The notes: generated by a model not told the origin, from the sequence alone. A DNA stretch of 64,000 nt from Shewanella fidelis ATCC BAA-318 (GCF_000518605.1 NZ_JADX01000011.1:1-64000); one strand, 5' to 3'; counted from the first letter of the stretch, positions 54,443 to 63,405 are shown. A program made the numbers and translations.

Positions 54443-56239
54443 ATGTCGCTCGAGCAATACCACGTAATACGATTAATACAACAACAAAGCCAAGCACTTG
54501 GTGATGCTATTGCGCTCGAAGGATATGAAACTTTAGCGCCTTGGCACCAAGTGAGCTGGTCGCAATTCGACGTTATTACCTCGAAAATTGCACGCGTGTT
54601 GATTCAGTTTGGCATTGAGTCACAAGATCGTGCAGTGATCTTGTCGCAGAACTGCCCACAGTGGACCTGTGCGGATATTGGTTTGTTAAAAGCCAAAGCC
54701 GTTGTAGTACCTATCTACCCAACTAGTACTATTGAACAAGCCTCTTATATTGTTGATGATGCGGCGGCTAAGCTTATTTTTGTAGGCGATGCCGAGCACT
54801 ACGCAATGGCGTGCGACTTAGTGAGTCAATGCGCGAGCTTAACTAAAATTGTGGTGTTCAATAAGTCTGTAGCGCTACAAGATCCACAAAACCATTTCTA
54901 TCTAGATGATTTGCTTGAACAAGAAACAGATCTAGCGGCTGACGCTGAACTTGAAAAGCGTTTAGCGGCGTTTGATTTAGATGATTTGCTTACCCTAATT
55001 TATACTTCGGGCACCACTGGCGATCCAAAAGGTGTGATGCTGGATTATCGCAATATTGCGTCTATGGTTCGTCAGCACGATAACTTCTTACCATTTACAC
55101 CGGGTGACGTGTCGTTAGCTTTCTTACCATTAAGCCATGTATTTGAGCGTGGTTGGAGCTTCTACGTATTATCACGTGGTGGCCATAATGTTTACTTATC
55201 TAATCCAATGGCTGTGAAAGAGGCGATTGTTCAAGTTCGTCCGCATACATTGTGTGTGGTGCCACGCTTCTTAGAGAAAGTGTACAGCGCCGTACAAGAT
55301 AAAGTGATTAAAGCACCTGAGATGCGCCAGAAGATGTTTACTTGGGCCATGTCTGTTGGCCATAAACAATCTGAAGTTGGCCAAGGTCGACATAAAGCTT
55401 CTATCGGCTTGAGCTTACAATGGAAACTAGCAAATAAGCTCGTATTCAGTAAGTTAAAGCAGGTATTAGGTGGTCGTCTGAAGTTTATGCCATGTGGCGG
55501 TGCAGCACTGGATCCAAATGTAAGTGCATTTTTCCAGAGCATCGACGTGCCAGTGCTTTGTGGTTATGGCATGACTGAAACCACAGCTACCGCAACATGT
55601 AATACCTTAGCTAACCGCGTGCCTGGCTCAAATGGTCAAGCTATCCCTGAAGTGGAAATTAAGCTTGGTAAAGATAACGAAATCTTAGTTCGTGGCGATA
55701 CCGTTATGCGTGGTTACTACAACCGCCCACAGGAGACTGCTGAAGCATTTGAAGATGGCTGGTTAAAGACAGGTGATGCGGGTCGTATTGATGAAAATGG
55801 TAATTTGTTTATTACCGACCGTATTAAAGAGCTAATGAAAACCTCAAACGGTAAGTATATTGCTCCGCAACGTGTAGAAGGTAAAGTTGGCTGCTGTCCA
55901 TTCATCGAACAAGTCGCCATCGTTGCTGACGCACGTAACTATGTAACGGCACTGATTGTACCTGCATTCGAGTCTTTAGAAGCGTGGGCAAAAGAGAAAG
56001 GCTTAAGTTATGAATCTCAAATTGAATTGCTGCGCCACTCTCATGTAGTTGAGCATTTTGAACAACGCCTTAAAACACTACAAAGTGAGCTTGCTGGCTT
56101 TGAAAAGATTAAGAAGTTTACTTTGCTACCTGATGCATTTTCGATGGAAGCGGGCTTAATCACTCCTACCATGAAGCTTCGTCGTAAAGTGATTTACAAC
56201 AAGTACGCACGTGAAATCGACAAGATGTATAGCCGTTAA
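54443..56239 (+). CDS. Long-chain acyl-CoA synthetase (AMP-forming, FAA1-like)
   Basis: A 598-residue enzyme activating fatty acids to acyl-CoA through an acyl-adenylate. The AMP-binding motif YTSGTTGDPKGVMLDY, the GYGMTETTATATC motif and KTGDAGRIDENGNLFITDRIKELMKTSNGKYIAP (the core of the C-terminal domain with the catalytic Lys region) are intact. It resembles the FAA1/bubblegum-type rather than the E. coli FadD group. The ATG at 54443 has AAAAGG 11 bases upstream; the frame from 54302 would add 47 unrelated residues. Single gene with a terminator after it. Confidence 0.9.
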   Translation: MSLEQYHVIRLIQQQSQALGDAIALEGYETLAPWHQVSWSQFDVITSKIARVLIQFGIESQDRAVILSQNCPQWTCADIGLLKAKAVVVPIYPTSTIEQASYIVDDAAAKLIFVGDAEHYAMACDLVSQCASLTKIVVFNKSVALQDPQNHFYLDDLLEQETDLAADAELEKRLAAFDLDDLLTLIYTSGTTGDPKGVMLDYRNIASMVRQHDNFLPFTPGDVSLAFLPLSHVFERGWSFYVLSRGGHNVYLSNPMAVKEAIVQVRPHTLCVVPRFLEKVYSAVQDKVIKAPEMRQKMFTWAMSVGHKQSEVGQGRHKASIGLSLQWKLANKLVFSKLKQVLGGRLKFMPCGGAALDPNVSAFFQSIDVPVLCGYGMTETTATATCNTLANRVPGSNGQAIPEVEIKLGKDNEILVRGDTVMRGYYNRPQETAEAFEDGWLKTGDAGRIDENGNLFITDRIKELMKTSNGKYIAPQRVEGKVGCCPFIEQVAIVADARNYVTALIVPAFESLEAWAKEKGLSYESQIELLRHSHVVEHFEQRLKTLQSELAGFEKIKKFTLLPDAFSMEAGLITPTMKLRRKVIYNKYAREIDKMYSR

Positions 56240-56263
56240 TATTGGCTTGAAGATATTGATAGA

Positions 56264-56289
56264 AAGGGATGCTTAGCATCCCTTTTTTT
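56264..56289 (+). terminator. Rho-independent terminator after the acyl-CoA synthetase gene
   Basis: AAGGGATGC-TTA-GCATCCCTT followed by six more Ts, 25 bases after the stop. Confidence 0.93.
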
Positions 56290-56450
56290 ATGCCGTTTTT
56301 ATTTGCTGCAATGTGTTGGGGTTTATGGCAGTGGAATAGTTATACCAATCAGTGAATGATAGATTGAGGGTTAAGGGCTTCTCTGTATGTCATTTATCAG
56401 TAGAATGAGCCAAGAAAAATTGAAAATAATAACAATAAGGATATTTACCT

Positions 56451-56855
56451 ATGTCTGAAACCGCATTTCATCTAACTCTACAACCAAGGTTTTGTGAAAC
56501 CGATGCCCTAGGACACATCAATAATACTGTTATCCCTGTGTGGTTTGAGGCCGCTCGTGAGCCGATTTTTAAGATATTTAACCCGGCACAAGATTTATCT
56601 AAATGGAATTTGATTGTGGCTGGATTCACTATTGGCTTCAATGCACCGACATACTTTGCTAGTGATGTAGAAGTGAAAACTTGGGTCAGCCGTATTGGTA
56701 ATAGCAGCTTTGAGCTGACCCAAAGCTGCTGGCAAAACGGCAAAAAAACCGCCGAAGCGCAAACCACTATGGTGCATTACGATTACGCCAATGAAAAAAG
56801 CCAAGCTTTAACTGATGCAATCAAAGCTCAGCTTGCCTTGCTTACTGGCGAGTAA
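56451..56855 (+). CDS. 4HBT-family acyl-CoA thioesterase
   Basis: A 134-residue hot-dog-fold thioesterase. The family motif CETDALGHINNTVIPVWFEAARE carries the catalytic Asp18, and the central helix region is intact. It probably hydrolyses a short- or medium-chain acyl-CoA. AAGGATA lies nine bases upstream of ATG 56451. It lies opposite a second thioesterase gene (57136-57564); together with the acyl-CoA synthetase next door they suggest a small acyl-CoA metabolism cluster. Confidence 0.88.
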   Translation: MSETAFHLTLQPRFCETDALGHINNTVIPVWFEAAREPIFKIFNPAQDLSKWNLIVAGFTIGFNAPTYFASDVEVKTWVSRIGNSSFELTQSCWQNGKKTAEAQTTMVHYDYANEKSQALTDAIKAQLALLTGE

Positions 56856-56886
56856 CTAACTCAAAAGAGCACTTAAATGCTAGCTG

Positions 56887-57126
56887 CTAGGCTTTAGTTA
56901 AAAACTTTTCTACATACCAGCAGCTTGCTTCAATTTTATAATCGGCAGCTTTAGCCCACTGTAAGCCGTGGCGCACTAACTTCTCGGCTAAGCCCTTACC
57001 GCGTAGTTCTGGTGGTACATAGGTGTTACAGCTATCATCATAAAGCTCATAGGCGAGCACTGCTTGCGCGCCATCAAGGTTAATAACAAAGCGACTTTCA
57101 TCGGCTAAATGAATTACCTGTGACAT
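56887..57126 (-). CDS. GNAT-type acetyltransferase, short YjdJ/NATD1-like
   Basis: 79 residues: a short GNAT fold with AVLAYELYDD and YVPPELRGKGLAEKLVRHGLQWA, the acetyl-CoA-binding motif A (RGKGLAEKL), and EASCWYVEKFL at the end. This is the minimal N-acetyltransferase family (DUF4442-unrelated, similar to NATD1). The strand before motif A is shorter than in the human homologue. It lies nine bases after the YbgC-like thioesterase gene, in the same operon. Substrate unknown. Confidence 0.85.
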   Translation of the reverse strand: MSQVIHLADESRFVINLDGAQAVLAYELYDDSCNTYVPPELRGKGLAEKLVRHGLQWAKAADYKIEASCWYVEKFLTKA

Positions 57127-57135
57127 GTTGGACTC

Positions 57136-57564
57136 CTAAGCTTGTTCATAAGTTTTTAAGGCATCAATAAGCTCGGGTGTCAGGGTTGCCTTTTGACCTG
57201 TTTTGAAGTTAAACATCACTACCTGCGAGCTACCCACTGTCGTAACAGCCTGTTGGCTTTGGCTATAAACAGTGTAATGCATCATAAATCGGTCATCTTT
57301 AATATCACTAATACTTACCCCAACGGTTAAGGTATCCGGAAAGGTTACTGGGCGTTTATAGCGGGCTTGGTTTTCGCTGATCACTGGGCCAACCGAGGTG
57401 ATTTTTAGCTGTTCGAGCAAATTAATTTGCTTGAAAAAGTCGATGCGTGCTGTTTCAAAGTAGCGGAAGTAAACCACATTATTAACGTGTTGTAGGGCAT
57501 CCATTTCACCCCAGGCTACAACTATTTGGGTGTTAATTGGGTATTGTTCGAGAAAGTTATCCAT
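57136..57564 (-). CDS. YbgC-like acyl-CoA thioesterase
   Basis: A 142-residue hot-dog thioesterase. The motif WGEMDALQHVNNVVYFRYFETARIDFF has the catalytic Asp22 and is close to the YbgC/FadM group. It probably acts on cytosolic acyl-CoA. It is the first gene of a two-gene leftward operon with the GNAT protein. A palindrome 30 bases before its start is a candidate fatty-acid-regulator site (separate entry). Confidence 0.88.
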   Translation of the reverse strand: MDNFLEQYPINTQIVVAWGEMDALQHVNNVVYFRYFETARIDFFKQINLLEQLKITSVGPVISENQARYKRPVTFPDTLTVGVSISDIKDDRFMMHYTVYSQSQQAVTTVGSSQVVMFNFKTGQKATLTPELIDALKTYEQA

Positions 57565-57593
57565 AATGATCTCAGTTGATTGGTGATTTACAT

Positions 57594-57609
57594 TTAAACA
57601 AGTGTTTAA
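57594..57609. promoter_or_regulatory. Palindrome TTAAACA-AG-TGTTTAA
   Basis: A 7-bp perfect inverted repeat with a two-base centre between two divergent genes. The AAAC...GTTT core resembles the PsrA-type operator of fatty-acid regulons in gammaproteobacteria, and the adjacent thioesterase gene fits. The identity is from memory and weak. Confidence 0.45.
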
Positions 57610-57669
57610 CTTTTGCTCAGCATAACAGTAAGTTTTGATAGCAACAAGTGAGACAAATTAGGGAAATTA

Positions 57670-58416
57670 ATGGGCAAGTTATTAAGTGTGTTAAGCGGCA
57701 TATGTGGACTCGGCTTGGCCTTCAGCGCACAAGCAGTGGTAACTAATCAGTTTATAGAGCCGCAAACTCGACAAGAGACACAGGCGTATAGGCTCATTAA
57801 AGTTATTGAGCCACAAATTCAGTTGCTTTATCAGGCATTACCGCTGCAATCAAAACTAACTGTGGTTTATGGTGCTCAAGATGGGCCGTTATTCGACCCC
57901 GAGGTTATGCAAATTCAAATTCCTTATCACTTTGTCACAGAGGTACTGAATCGCTTTAGCAAGGATGATTATCAACAAACCGGTGTGACACCAAAACAAG
58001 CAACTCAGGATGCCTTGTTGCATACGCTAGGTCATGAATATGGTCATGCTTATATTTATGCCAACGAGGTTATTGTACTTGGACGAGAAGAAGATGCTGT
58101 CGATACGTTAGCAACCTTACTATTGATAAATGCTTTTGAAGAGGGTGCTGAAATCGCCTTGAGTGCTGCAGATTTGTTTGCACTTGAAGATGAAGAGATC
58201 GACGAGTTAGTGGTTGATGATTTTAGTGATGAACATAGCCTTGATGTTCAGCGTTACCATGCAACAGTATGTTTGATTTATGGCAGTGATCCTAAGCAGT
58301 ATGCAGGGTTATTAGCGGATTCCGCGCAGAGAGAAGATAGAGCTTTAATGTGCCAACAGGAGTATCAGCGTCAAAGTGATAATTGGGATAGATTAATCCG
58401 CCGCAATAGTAATTAG
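57670..58416 (+). CDS. DUF4344-type exported metallopeptidase
   Basis: A 248-residue exported protein with a signal peptide (about 1-22, SAQA|VV). The zinc motif HEYGH (122-126) matches HExxH, and EDAVDT (141-146) is placed as a third ligand, the pattern of DUF4344 putative metallopeptidases. The C-terminal part is acidic and contains a cysteine pair. The substrate is unknown. It starts at ATG 57670 after AGGGAAATTA. It is divergent from the thioesterase operon and followed, 99 bases on, by a membrane-protein gene. Confidence 0.85.
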   Translation: MGKLLSVLSGICGLGLAFSAQAVVTNQFIEPQTRQETQAYRLIKVIEPQIQLLYQALPLQSKLTVVYGAQDGPLFDPEVMQIQIPYHFVTEVLNRFSKDDYQQTGVTPKQATQDALLHTLGHEYGHAYIYANEVIVLGREEDAVDTLATLLLINAFEEGAEIALSAADLFALEDEEIDELVVDDFSDEHSLDVQRYHATVCLIYGSDPKQYAGLLADSAQREDRALMCQQEYQRQSDNWDRLIRRNSN

Positions 58417-58515
58417 CAAAACCAGTAAGCTAAAACACCCATAGCAACTGTTGGTAAATTGTTAAAAAGCGTTTATTGTAAAACGCTGTTTGAATAGCAA
58501 GGACTAGCAGTTTAA

Positions 58516-59463
58516 ATGACGGCAACAAAAATAATAAAAATGCCTAATGTAGTGATATCTATTGGCGCTGCATTTAAAGGTTTATATCAGCAAATATCGA
58601 GCTTAGGCCAAAAGCTATCATTTTTTACCTTGGCTCAATATTTATATTTCTTCGCATTTCTACTGGCGATCTCTTCAGACTCGTTTACTTGGGTGGCGGC
58701 TATTACAGTGCTGGCGTTAACTATAGAGTTATTGCCGCTGTTTGAGCGAATTTGGCATAGTTTATTAGGTAAAGCGGTGTTGTTACTGTTTTATGCTGTT
58801 GTGGCGAATTTTGCATTGAGTTGGGCGGGGGGAGTTGTTAACGAGGTTATCGGTGTGTCAGCGGAACATTTTGCATACACCCATAATCTGGCAATTTTGC
58901 TGTATATCCCAGTGTGGTTTGTATTTATTACTGCGCTGCTTATTTTAGCGGCGCAAATGCTAGTGCCCTTTTATTTTCTACTCTTTATATCGCTAAAACC
59001 TTTGGGGGTAGCGTTACCCAAGTTAACCCAAAATACTCACTTTAGAAAAACCACTTGGATCCTAAGATTAATGCTAGCGACTGGCTTACTGGTGCATTTG
59101 GTTTTATATATTGTGCCTGAGATAGAAAACGGGGCGTTGAAGAAAAACTTGTCTGCAGATGTTTCAGTCGGGATTGAGCAACCCTTGATAACCGTTAGCA
59201 CAGATGTCGCTAGCGCAGAACAGGATCTTCAAGATGAATATTCGCAGACTCGCCATAAATACCAATCATCTGTAAGGAAAATGATTGCCTTATTTGCATT
59301 TGAGTTTGAAGCAGACAGTAAGTCTCGTTGTCAGAAGCAGGCTAGCTCGAAGGTGGTTGAATTGAATGACTATGAAATTGTGGAGATTTTTCGCGATGAC
59401 AATCAAAAGAACGGCTTTCGTTTTGAAGTGAAAAAATGTATTTCTCCCGCCTTTCCTGCTTAA
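58516..59463 (+). CDS. Inner-membrane protein of unknown function
   Basis: 315 residues. About four to six hydrophobic helices lie between residues 40 and 215 (near 40-58, 60-80, 90-108, 125-160, 185-205), followed by a soluble C-terminal domain (about 215-315) with four charged stretches and the only cysteines. No recognised motif. It is probably cotranscribed with the metallopeptidase gene upstream. A bidirectional terminator follows. Confidence 0.7.
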   Translation: MTATKIIKMPNVVISIGAAFKGLYQQISSLGQKLSFFTLAQYLYFFAFLLAISSDSFTWVAAITVLALTIELLPLFERIWHSLLGKAVLLLFYAVVANFALSWAGGVVNEVIGVSAEHFAYTHNLAILLYIPVWFVFITALLILAAQMLVPFYFLLFISLKPLGVALPKLTQNTHFRKTTWILRLMLATGLLVHLVLYIVPEIENGALKKNLSADVSVGIEQPLITVSTDVASAEQDLQDEYSQTRHKYQSSVRKMIALFAFEFEADSKSRCQKQASSKVVELNDYEIVEIFRDDNQKNGFRFEVKKCISPAFPA

Positions 59464-59474
59464 TTCAACTTAAC

Positions 59475-59499
59475 AAAAAAGGGCCTTAAGGCCCTTTTT
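59475..59499. terminator. Bidirectional terminator between the membrane-protein gene and mtnC
   Basis: AAAAAGGGCC-TTAA-GGCCCTTTTT, GC core with A- and T-runs on either side; it serves both convergent genes. Confidence 0.93.
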
Positions 59500-59514
59500 G
59501 GAATTGACTATGAG

Positions 59515-60195
59515 TTAGTCGACCGTTAGTTCACTAAAGCTGCTAATGGTTTTAAAGTCGCCAGTGCGCTGATTGGTATCACGTACCATTTGCACTACGT
59601 TTAAACCTGCTTCGCTTGCGGCTTTCAGTTCTTCTAGTACATCAGATACAAATAAAATTTGCTTAGGGCTTAAGCTAATCGTATTTACGATATTGCAGTA
59701 AGCTTGTTTGAAGCGTTTGTTACCTGTGCGAGTGTCAAAGTGACCATTAAACTGTTCAGTTAAATCGCCAGCATCGCTATGGCTAAATAGCAGTTTTTGC
59801 GCTTCAACAGAGCCAGATGAGAAGCTATATACGCGCAGGCCTTGTTGCTTATAACCAGCTAATGCTTCAATAAAGTCAGGGAAGATATGGCCTTTGAACT
59901 CGCCATTGGCGTAGCCCTGTTTCCAGATCAATCCTTGTAGGGTTTTAAGTGGGGTTGCTTTGCGATCTTCCGCAATCCACTGCAGTAAGATTTCAGTCAC
60001 GCGAGCAAGATCTGCATCAGGCTCAAGGGCGATATCTTGCACATCACAAATGCAGTTATCTACTAGTACATTGTGTTGGTTGGCTTCAAGAAAGCCTGCT
60101 AATTCCTTTGCTGAGTAAGGAAAAAGTACATCTTCAATAAAGTTAAGATCGGTAGTCGTACCGGCTGTATCTACGACGATGGCTCTGATACCCAT
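59515..60195 (-). CDS. mtnC: MtnC, enolase-phosphatase E1
   Basis: A 226-residue HAD-family enzyme of the methionine-salvage pathway, converting diketo-5-methylthiopentyl-1-phosphate to the acireductone. The N-terminal nucleophile Asp9 is in [24 protein letters not shown] and TRTGNK, and [14 protein letters not shown], give the other HAD motifs. Most MtnC proteins have DIEGTT here; the third residue Glu is Ala (11) in this copy, as I recall in Shewanella too. No other methionine-salvage genes are in the window. ATG 60195. Confidence 0.9.
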   Translation of the reverse strand: MGIRAIVVDTAGTTTDLNFIEDVLFPYSAKELAGFLEANQHNVLVDNCICDVQDIALEPDADLARVTEILLQWIAEDRKATPLKTLQGLIWKQGYANGEFKGHIFPDFIEALAGYKQQGLRVYSFSSGSVEAQKLLFSHSDAGDLTEQFNGHFDTRTGNKRFKQAYCNIVNTISLSPKQILFVSDVLEELKAASEAGLNVVQMVRDTNQRTGDFKTISSFSELTVD

Positions 60196-60522
60196 AATAT
60201 TTGCTCACTCCGCAATGTACATTGTACCAATCACACTGATCCAACTTGATTGGTAATTCTAATAGTCGAGATCTGTTATTGCTCAGATCCTAAGCTGAAT
60301 TCCCCGTTTTGGCTAGTGTAATCGCACCTCAGTTTGTACTAAATTTTCAGTTTTTAGCTTTTGATAAAGCTTTATAAGCAATACTGGCAAAAGTTACTGA
60401 GTTATAACTTAAAAGTCAGTTTTCTATATCAGGTAGAGTCGCATTTGTTAGTTGAACTAGCGTTGTTAAGTCAAGATCTAGCTGCTAGGTTGGTAACTTA
60501 GTTTTAACATCTCAAGGAATGA
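60196..60522. other. Intergenic region between mtnC and the esterase-like gene
   Basis: 327 bases holding divergent promoters. No gene is visible. Partial copies of the recurring TACCAAT motif lie near 60224 and 60250. Confidence 0.45.
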
Positions 60523-61683
60523 ATGGTGAAAAAATTAGTAATCTTAGCCTGTATGCTGCAGTTGATTAGTATTCAAGTATTGGCGGCCACAAAACTGACC
60601 GCAGAAAATACGCAGTTATTAACGGTCAATTCGAGCTTAATTGAAAAGGCAGATTTTGTGGTGACCTTGCCACCTAACTATGGCAAAAAGCCTGATAAAC
60701 AATATGTGGTGCTATTCGATTTTCACCCTCGAAGTCACGCTTTACTTGCAGGCATGCATGACTGGATGAGTCATAACGGTGATTGGCCTTGGTTAGAAAC
60801 GATTATCGTCACCGCGCCTGATGGCCATCAAGGATTAGGGGAATTAAAAACCTTAGCTATTGAGGAGCAAGGCAATCAACAACTATTGGATTACTTTGAG
60901 CGTGATTTGTTGCCCGCTATCGACAAACAATACCGCACTAATGGCTTTCGGATTTTAAACGGCTTTACAGGTAATGCTGGGCTAGGGCTGTATACTTTGA
61001 TTAACCGTCCGAGTTTGTTTAATGCCTACTTTGTAGCAAGCCCTGTGCTCAGTAAAGATTTTGCTTATGTCATTAAGGATGCACCCAAAAAACTTGCAGC
61101 TATGCAAGGTAAGCCGCGTTTCCTATTTATGAGTACTAGCGATAGCGGCTTTGAGCAGCGCCAACTCGCATCGTTTGCTCAGATGGAAGCCATTGTTAAA
61201 GCTAATGCTAACTCCACTTTGGACTACCAGATAACGCGTTTTGATGGCAGTTACTATATGACTCAACCTGTGTTGGCAGCAGCCTACGGGATAGAAGCTT
61301 TGTTTGATGATTATCATCAAGTATTAGCGGCAGATTCAGAAATTTCAAAGCAAGGTCCGCAAGCTATTGTGGCGCATTATCAATATTTGTCTGGGCAAAA
61401 ATATGGATTTAAAGTGCCAGCGACTAGCTCACTAATAAAGCTTGGCAACAGCTACCTTGAGAAAGAGCCTGCCAAGGCGGTTGAAGTATATAAAGTGGCG
61501 ATTAGTGATGCTCCTAAAGCCTATACAGCTTATGACGCCGTTGCAGATGCTTATGCAAAAATGGGGGAAATTGAGTTGGCAATTAAATATCAGGCTTTGG
61601 CGCTAGATATTACCGATCACCCTTTTTATCAAAATAAGTACACTAACAAGTTGGCTAAGTATAAAGAGCAGAGCAAGCTTTAA
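60523..61683 (+). CDS. Esterase-like alpha/beta hydrolase with C-terminal TPR, active site altered
   Basis: A 386-residue exported protein with a signal peptide (about 1-21). The esterase-D-like alpha/beta-hydrolase domain (about 40-270) includes YVVLFDFHPR and IIVTAPDG. The nucleophile elbow reads NGFTGNAG (146-153): Thr149 stands where Ser of GxSxG is expected and the trailing Gly is Asn. The C-terminal TPR-like repeat (about 305-380) has KAVEVYKVAISDAPKAYTAYDAVADAY. It may be catalytically inactive, or use another site. AAGGA precedes ATG 60523. Single gene with terminator. Confidence 0.8.
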   Translation: MVKKLVILACMLQLISIQVLAATKLTAENTQLLTVNSSLIEKADFVVTLPPNYGKKPDKQYVVLFDFHPRSHALLAGMHDWMSHNGDWPWLETIIVTAPDGHQGLGELKTLAIEEQGNQQLLDYFERDLLPAIDKQYRTNGFRILNGFTGNAGLGLYTLINRPSLFNAYFVASPVLSKDFAYVIKDAPKKLAAMQGKPRFLFMSTSDSGFEQRQLASFAQMEAIVKANANSTLDYQITRFDGSYYMTQPVLAAAYGIEALFDDYHQVLAADSEISKQGPQAIVAHYQYLSGQKYGFKVPATSSLIKLGNSYLEKEPAKAVEVYKVAISDAPKAYTAYDAVADAYAKMGEIELAIKYQALALDITDHPFYQNKYTNKLAKYKEQSKL

Positions 61684-61720
61684 CGGCTTACTTGCTGACT
61701 CTATAGAATTTACTAACAAA

Positions 61721-61754
61721 AACGATAGCCTTGTGGCTATCGTTTGATGTTTTT
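61721..61754. terminator. Terminator after the esterase-like gene
   Basis: AACGATAGCC-TTGT-GGCTATCGTT is a 10-bp perfect stem followed by TGATGTTTTTT. The convergent transglycosylase gene ends just to the right. Confidence 0.88.
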
Positions 61755-61763
61755 TAAGTGCTA

Positions 61764-62810
61764 TTACAGGTATTTCTTCTGTCGACTACTGACTTTTTTC
61801 AAGTAGTTACGGGTTTCTTCGCGGTTATGGCGATTCGTTAGAAACCAATAAAACTCGCTTACCGTCATCTTATTAATTCGCGCTAAGGCCTTGGTGCGAT
61901 TGCCTCGTGGGTCTAGGCTTTTCCAGAGATTCCCCGCGCCGCCGTTATAACTTGAGATCACAGCATACTCACGTTTCTTAGGGTGGGTGATCCCCTTAAG
62001 GTAGCGGCTTGAAAGGATCTTTAAGTAACCGGTGCCTACCTCAATATTTTTAGCCGGATCATAAAGATATGCTGATGAAGGTGTGTGTTTATAGCCCTGA
62101 ATGATACTGAAATAATCGCGGCCAGCGGTATTGGCCTTAATTTGCATCAAGCCTAGCGCATTGGAACGTGAGCGCGCCAATGGGTTAAACGAGCTCTCCG
62201 TTTCGATAATCGCCATGATCAAATCTGTGCTAATACCATGTTTGCGACTGGCATTGCGGGCATAGTTAATATACTTATTACCTGCAATGGTAGTGTGCTC
62301 TTTCACCATGTGGATCGCCACTTGAAAGCGCGAGTTACTGCGTTTGCTCTTACTGACTAAGTAATCGGCATAACGTGATGCACGCCATTCAAACTCAATG
62401 GCTTTCCCGTCTCTATCGAGCACTTGCCCCCAAAAAAATGGTTTTTTCTTTTTACTGATTAAGCCAAAGTCTTCAGCGGTTTGTGCATCGATAACAGTTG
62501 GATCAATTTGGGTTAATAGCACCTGCACCACAGCCTCTTTAAGCTGTGCTTTGGTGCGGGTTTCTACTAAGATCAAACCTCGTTTAAAGTCGACATAAGT
62601 GGAGGCTTGTTCAGTGTCTTTATACACCAAAACCGATGGCACGATTGGTCTTGAGTAAGAGTCTTGCCCCTGATATTCCAGTAGCAGCGCTGCAACATCG
62701 TCTTCGTAGTCGTTTAAGTCTAATGCACTACTAGCATTGGCGGAGCTTGCGAGTGTTATCGCAATTATGCTGCAGAAAATGATAACGAGTTGGCAGAGGT
62801 ATTTAGACAT
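61764..62810 (-). CDS. MltC-like lytic murein transglycosylase
   Basis: A 348-residue exported enzyme. An N-terminal hydrophobic signal (about 6-27) leads to the MltC-specific N-terminal domain (about 30-170), then the SLT catalytic domain (about 185-330) with catalytic Glu205 in ETESSFNPLARS, then ALGLMQI and ISSYNGGAGN, all typical of family 1B transglycosylases. No lipobox is evident, unlike E. coli MltC, so it is probably soluble in the periplasm. It cuts the glycan with formation of 1,6-anhydro ends. ATG 62810. Monocistronic. Confidence 0.88.
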   Translation of the reverse strand: MSKYLCQLVIIFCSIIAITLASSANASSALDLNDYEDDVAALLLEYQGQDSYSRPIVPSVLVYKDTEQASTYVDFKRGLILVETRTKAQLKEAVVQVLLTQIDPTVIDAQTAEDFGLISKKKKPFFWGQVLDRDGKAIEFEWRASRYADYLVSKSKRSNSRFQVAIHMVKEHTTIAGNKYINYARNASRKHGISTDLIMAIIETESSFNPLARSRSNALGLMQIKANTAGRDYFSIIQGYKHTPSSAYLYDPAKNIEVGTGYLKILSSRYLKGITHPKKREYAVISSYNGGAGNLWKSLDPRGNRTKALARINKMTVSEFYWFLTNRHNREETRNYLKKVSSRQKKYL

Positions 62811-62905
62811 TTATCAGAGGGTTAGAGTTGGTGTTTTTTGATTATACAATGGTTGGGTATAACCCTCATAGTTGAGGATTAATTTTTCAAACTTTGATAG
62901 AGCTA

Positions 62906-63056
62906 TCAGGCTACGCCTGAAGTCTATAGTTAGACTTCGTCTAACAACCAAAGTCGTGGGATTCCATCCCACATTTACGGCTAATCAAGCTCCGCTTGAT
63001 AAAGGTCGTGAGCTTCCAGCTCACACTCGGGCAAAAGGGGGACAACAGCTTCCCCC
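62906..63056. repeat. Array of six small perfect hairpins
   Basis: Units: TCAGGC-TAC-GCCTGA (62906-62920), GTTAGAC-TTC-GTCTAAC (62929-62945), GTGGGAT-TCC-ATCCCAC (62956-62972), ATCAAGC-TCC-GCTTGAT (62984-63000), GTGAGCT-TCC-AGCTCAC (63008-63024) and GGGGGA-N8-TCCCCC (63037-63056). They repeat every 23-29 bases. Stems differ in sequence but each is perfectly paired, with linkers rich in AAAG/GTC. More palindromes (ATTTTCGAAAAT at 63102, GCCATCCCTGGC at 63133, GGCATCCATGCC at 63162) follow. Two short open frames over it are artefacts. Confidence 0.85.
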
Positions 63057-63275
63057 TCTTGCATCACCCCAGCCGCCCCTACGAAGTTGTTGATCCTCAG
63101 TCATTTTCGAAAATCGCTATCGCCTCATATTCGCCATCCCTGGCTCACCTGAGGCTATCTCGGCATCCATGCCTCGCTCACGCGATTTACTTCAATGACC
63201 TCGGCAACTTCGATGGGGAATAGGTGCTTCCTGTTGCAATGGTGGGCAGCTATTACTGCCTTTTGATATTTAAGG

Positions 63276-63405
63276 CACCATAGCTAAATGATTGTGCTTT
63301 TCTAACCCAGTGCAGATGCGGCTTAGGCCTTTGATGGCATGGATGCCATCGCAGAGCGGTCAGGGATGACGTAAAGCGTGCCTAAGAAGTATCTGCACAT
63401 ACGCC
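63276..63405. repeat. 130-bp direct repeat, copy 1
   Basis: Starts CACCATAGCTAAATGATTG and ends CACATACGCC. It is almost identical to 63508-63637 (offset 232 bp; two differences seen near 63310). It contains the palindrome GATGGCAT-GG-ATGCCATC (63333-63350). No transposase or coding potential. Confidence 0.9.

Noticed and set aside
62906..63056. CRISPR array
   Set aside because: Regular spacing is seen, but there is no constant repeat sequence, units are palindromes of differing sequence, and no cas genes are present.
62872..63223. Two short rightward frames over the hairpin array
   Set aside because: Their codons simply translate the palindromes; there is no ribosome site and the frames overlap each other.
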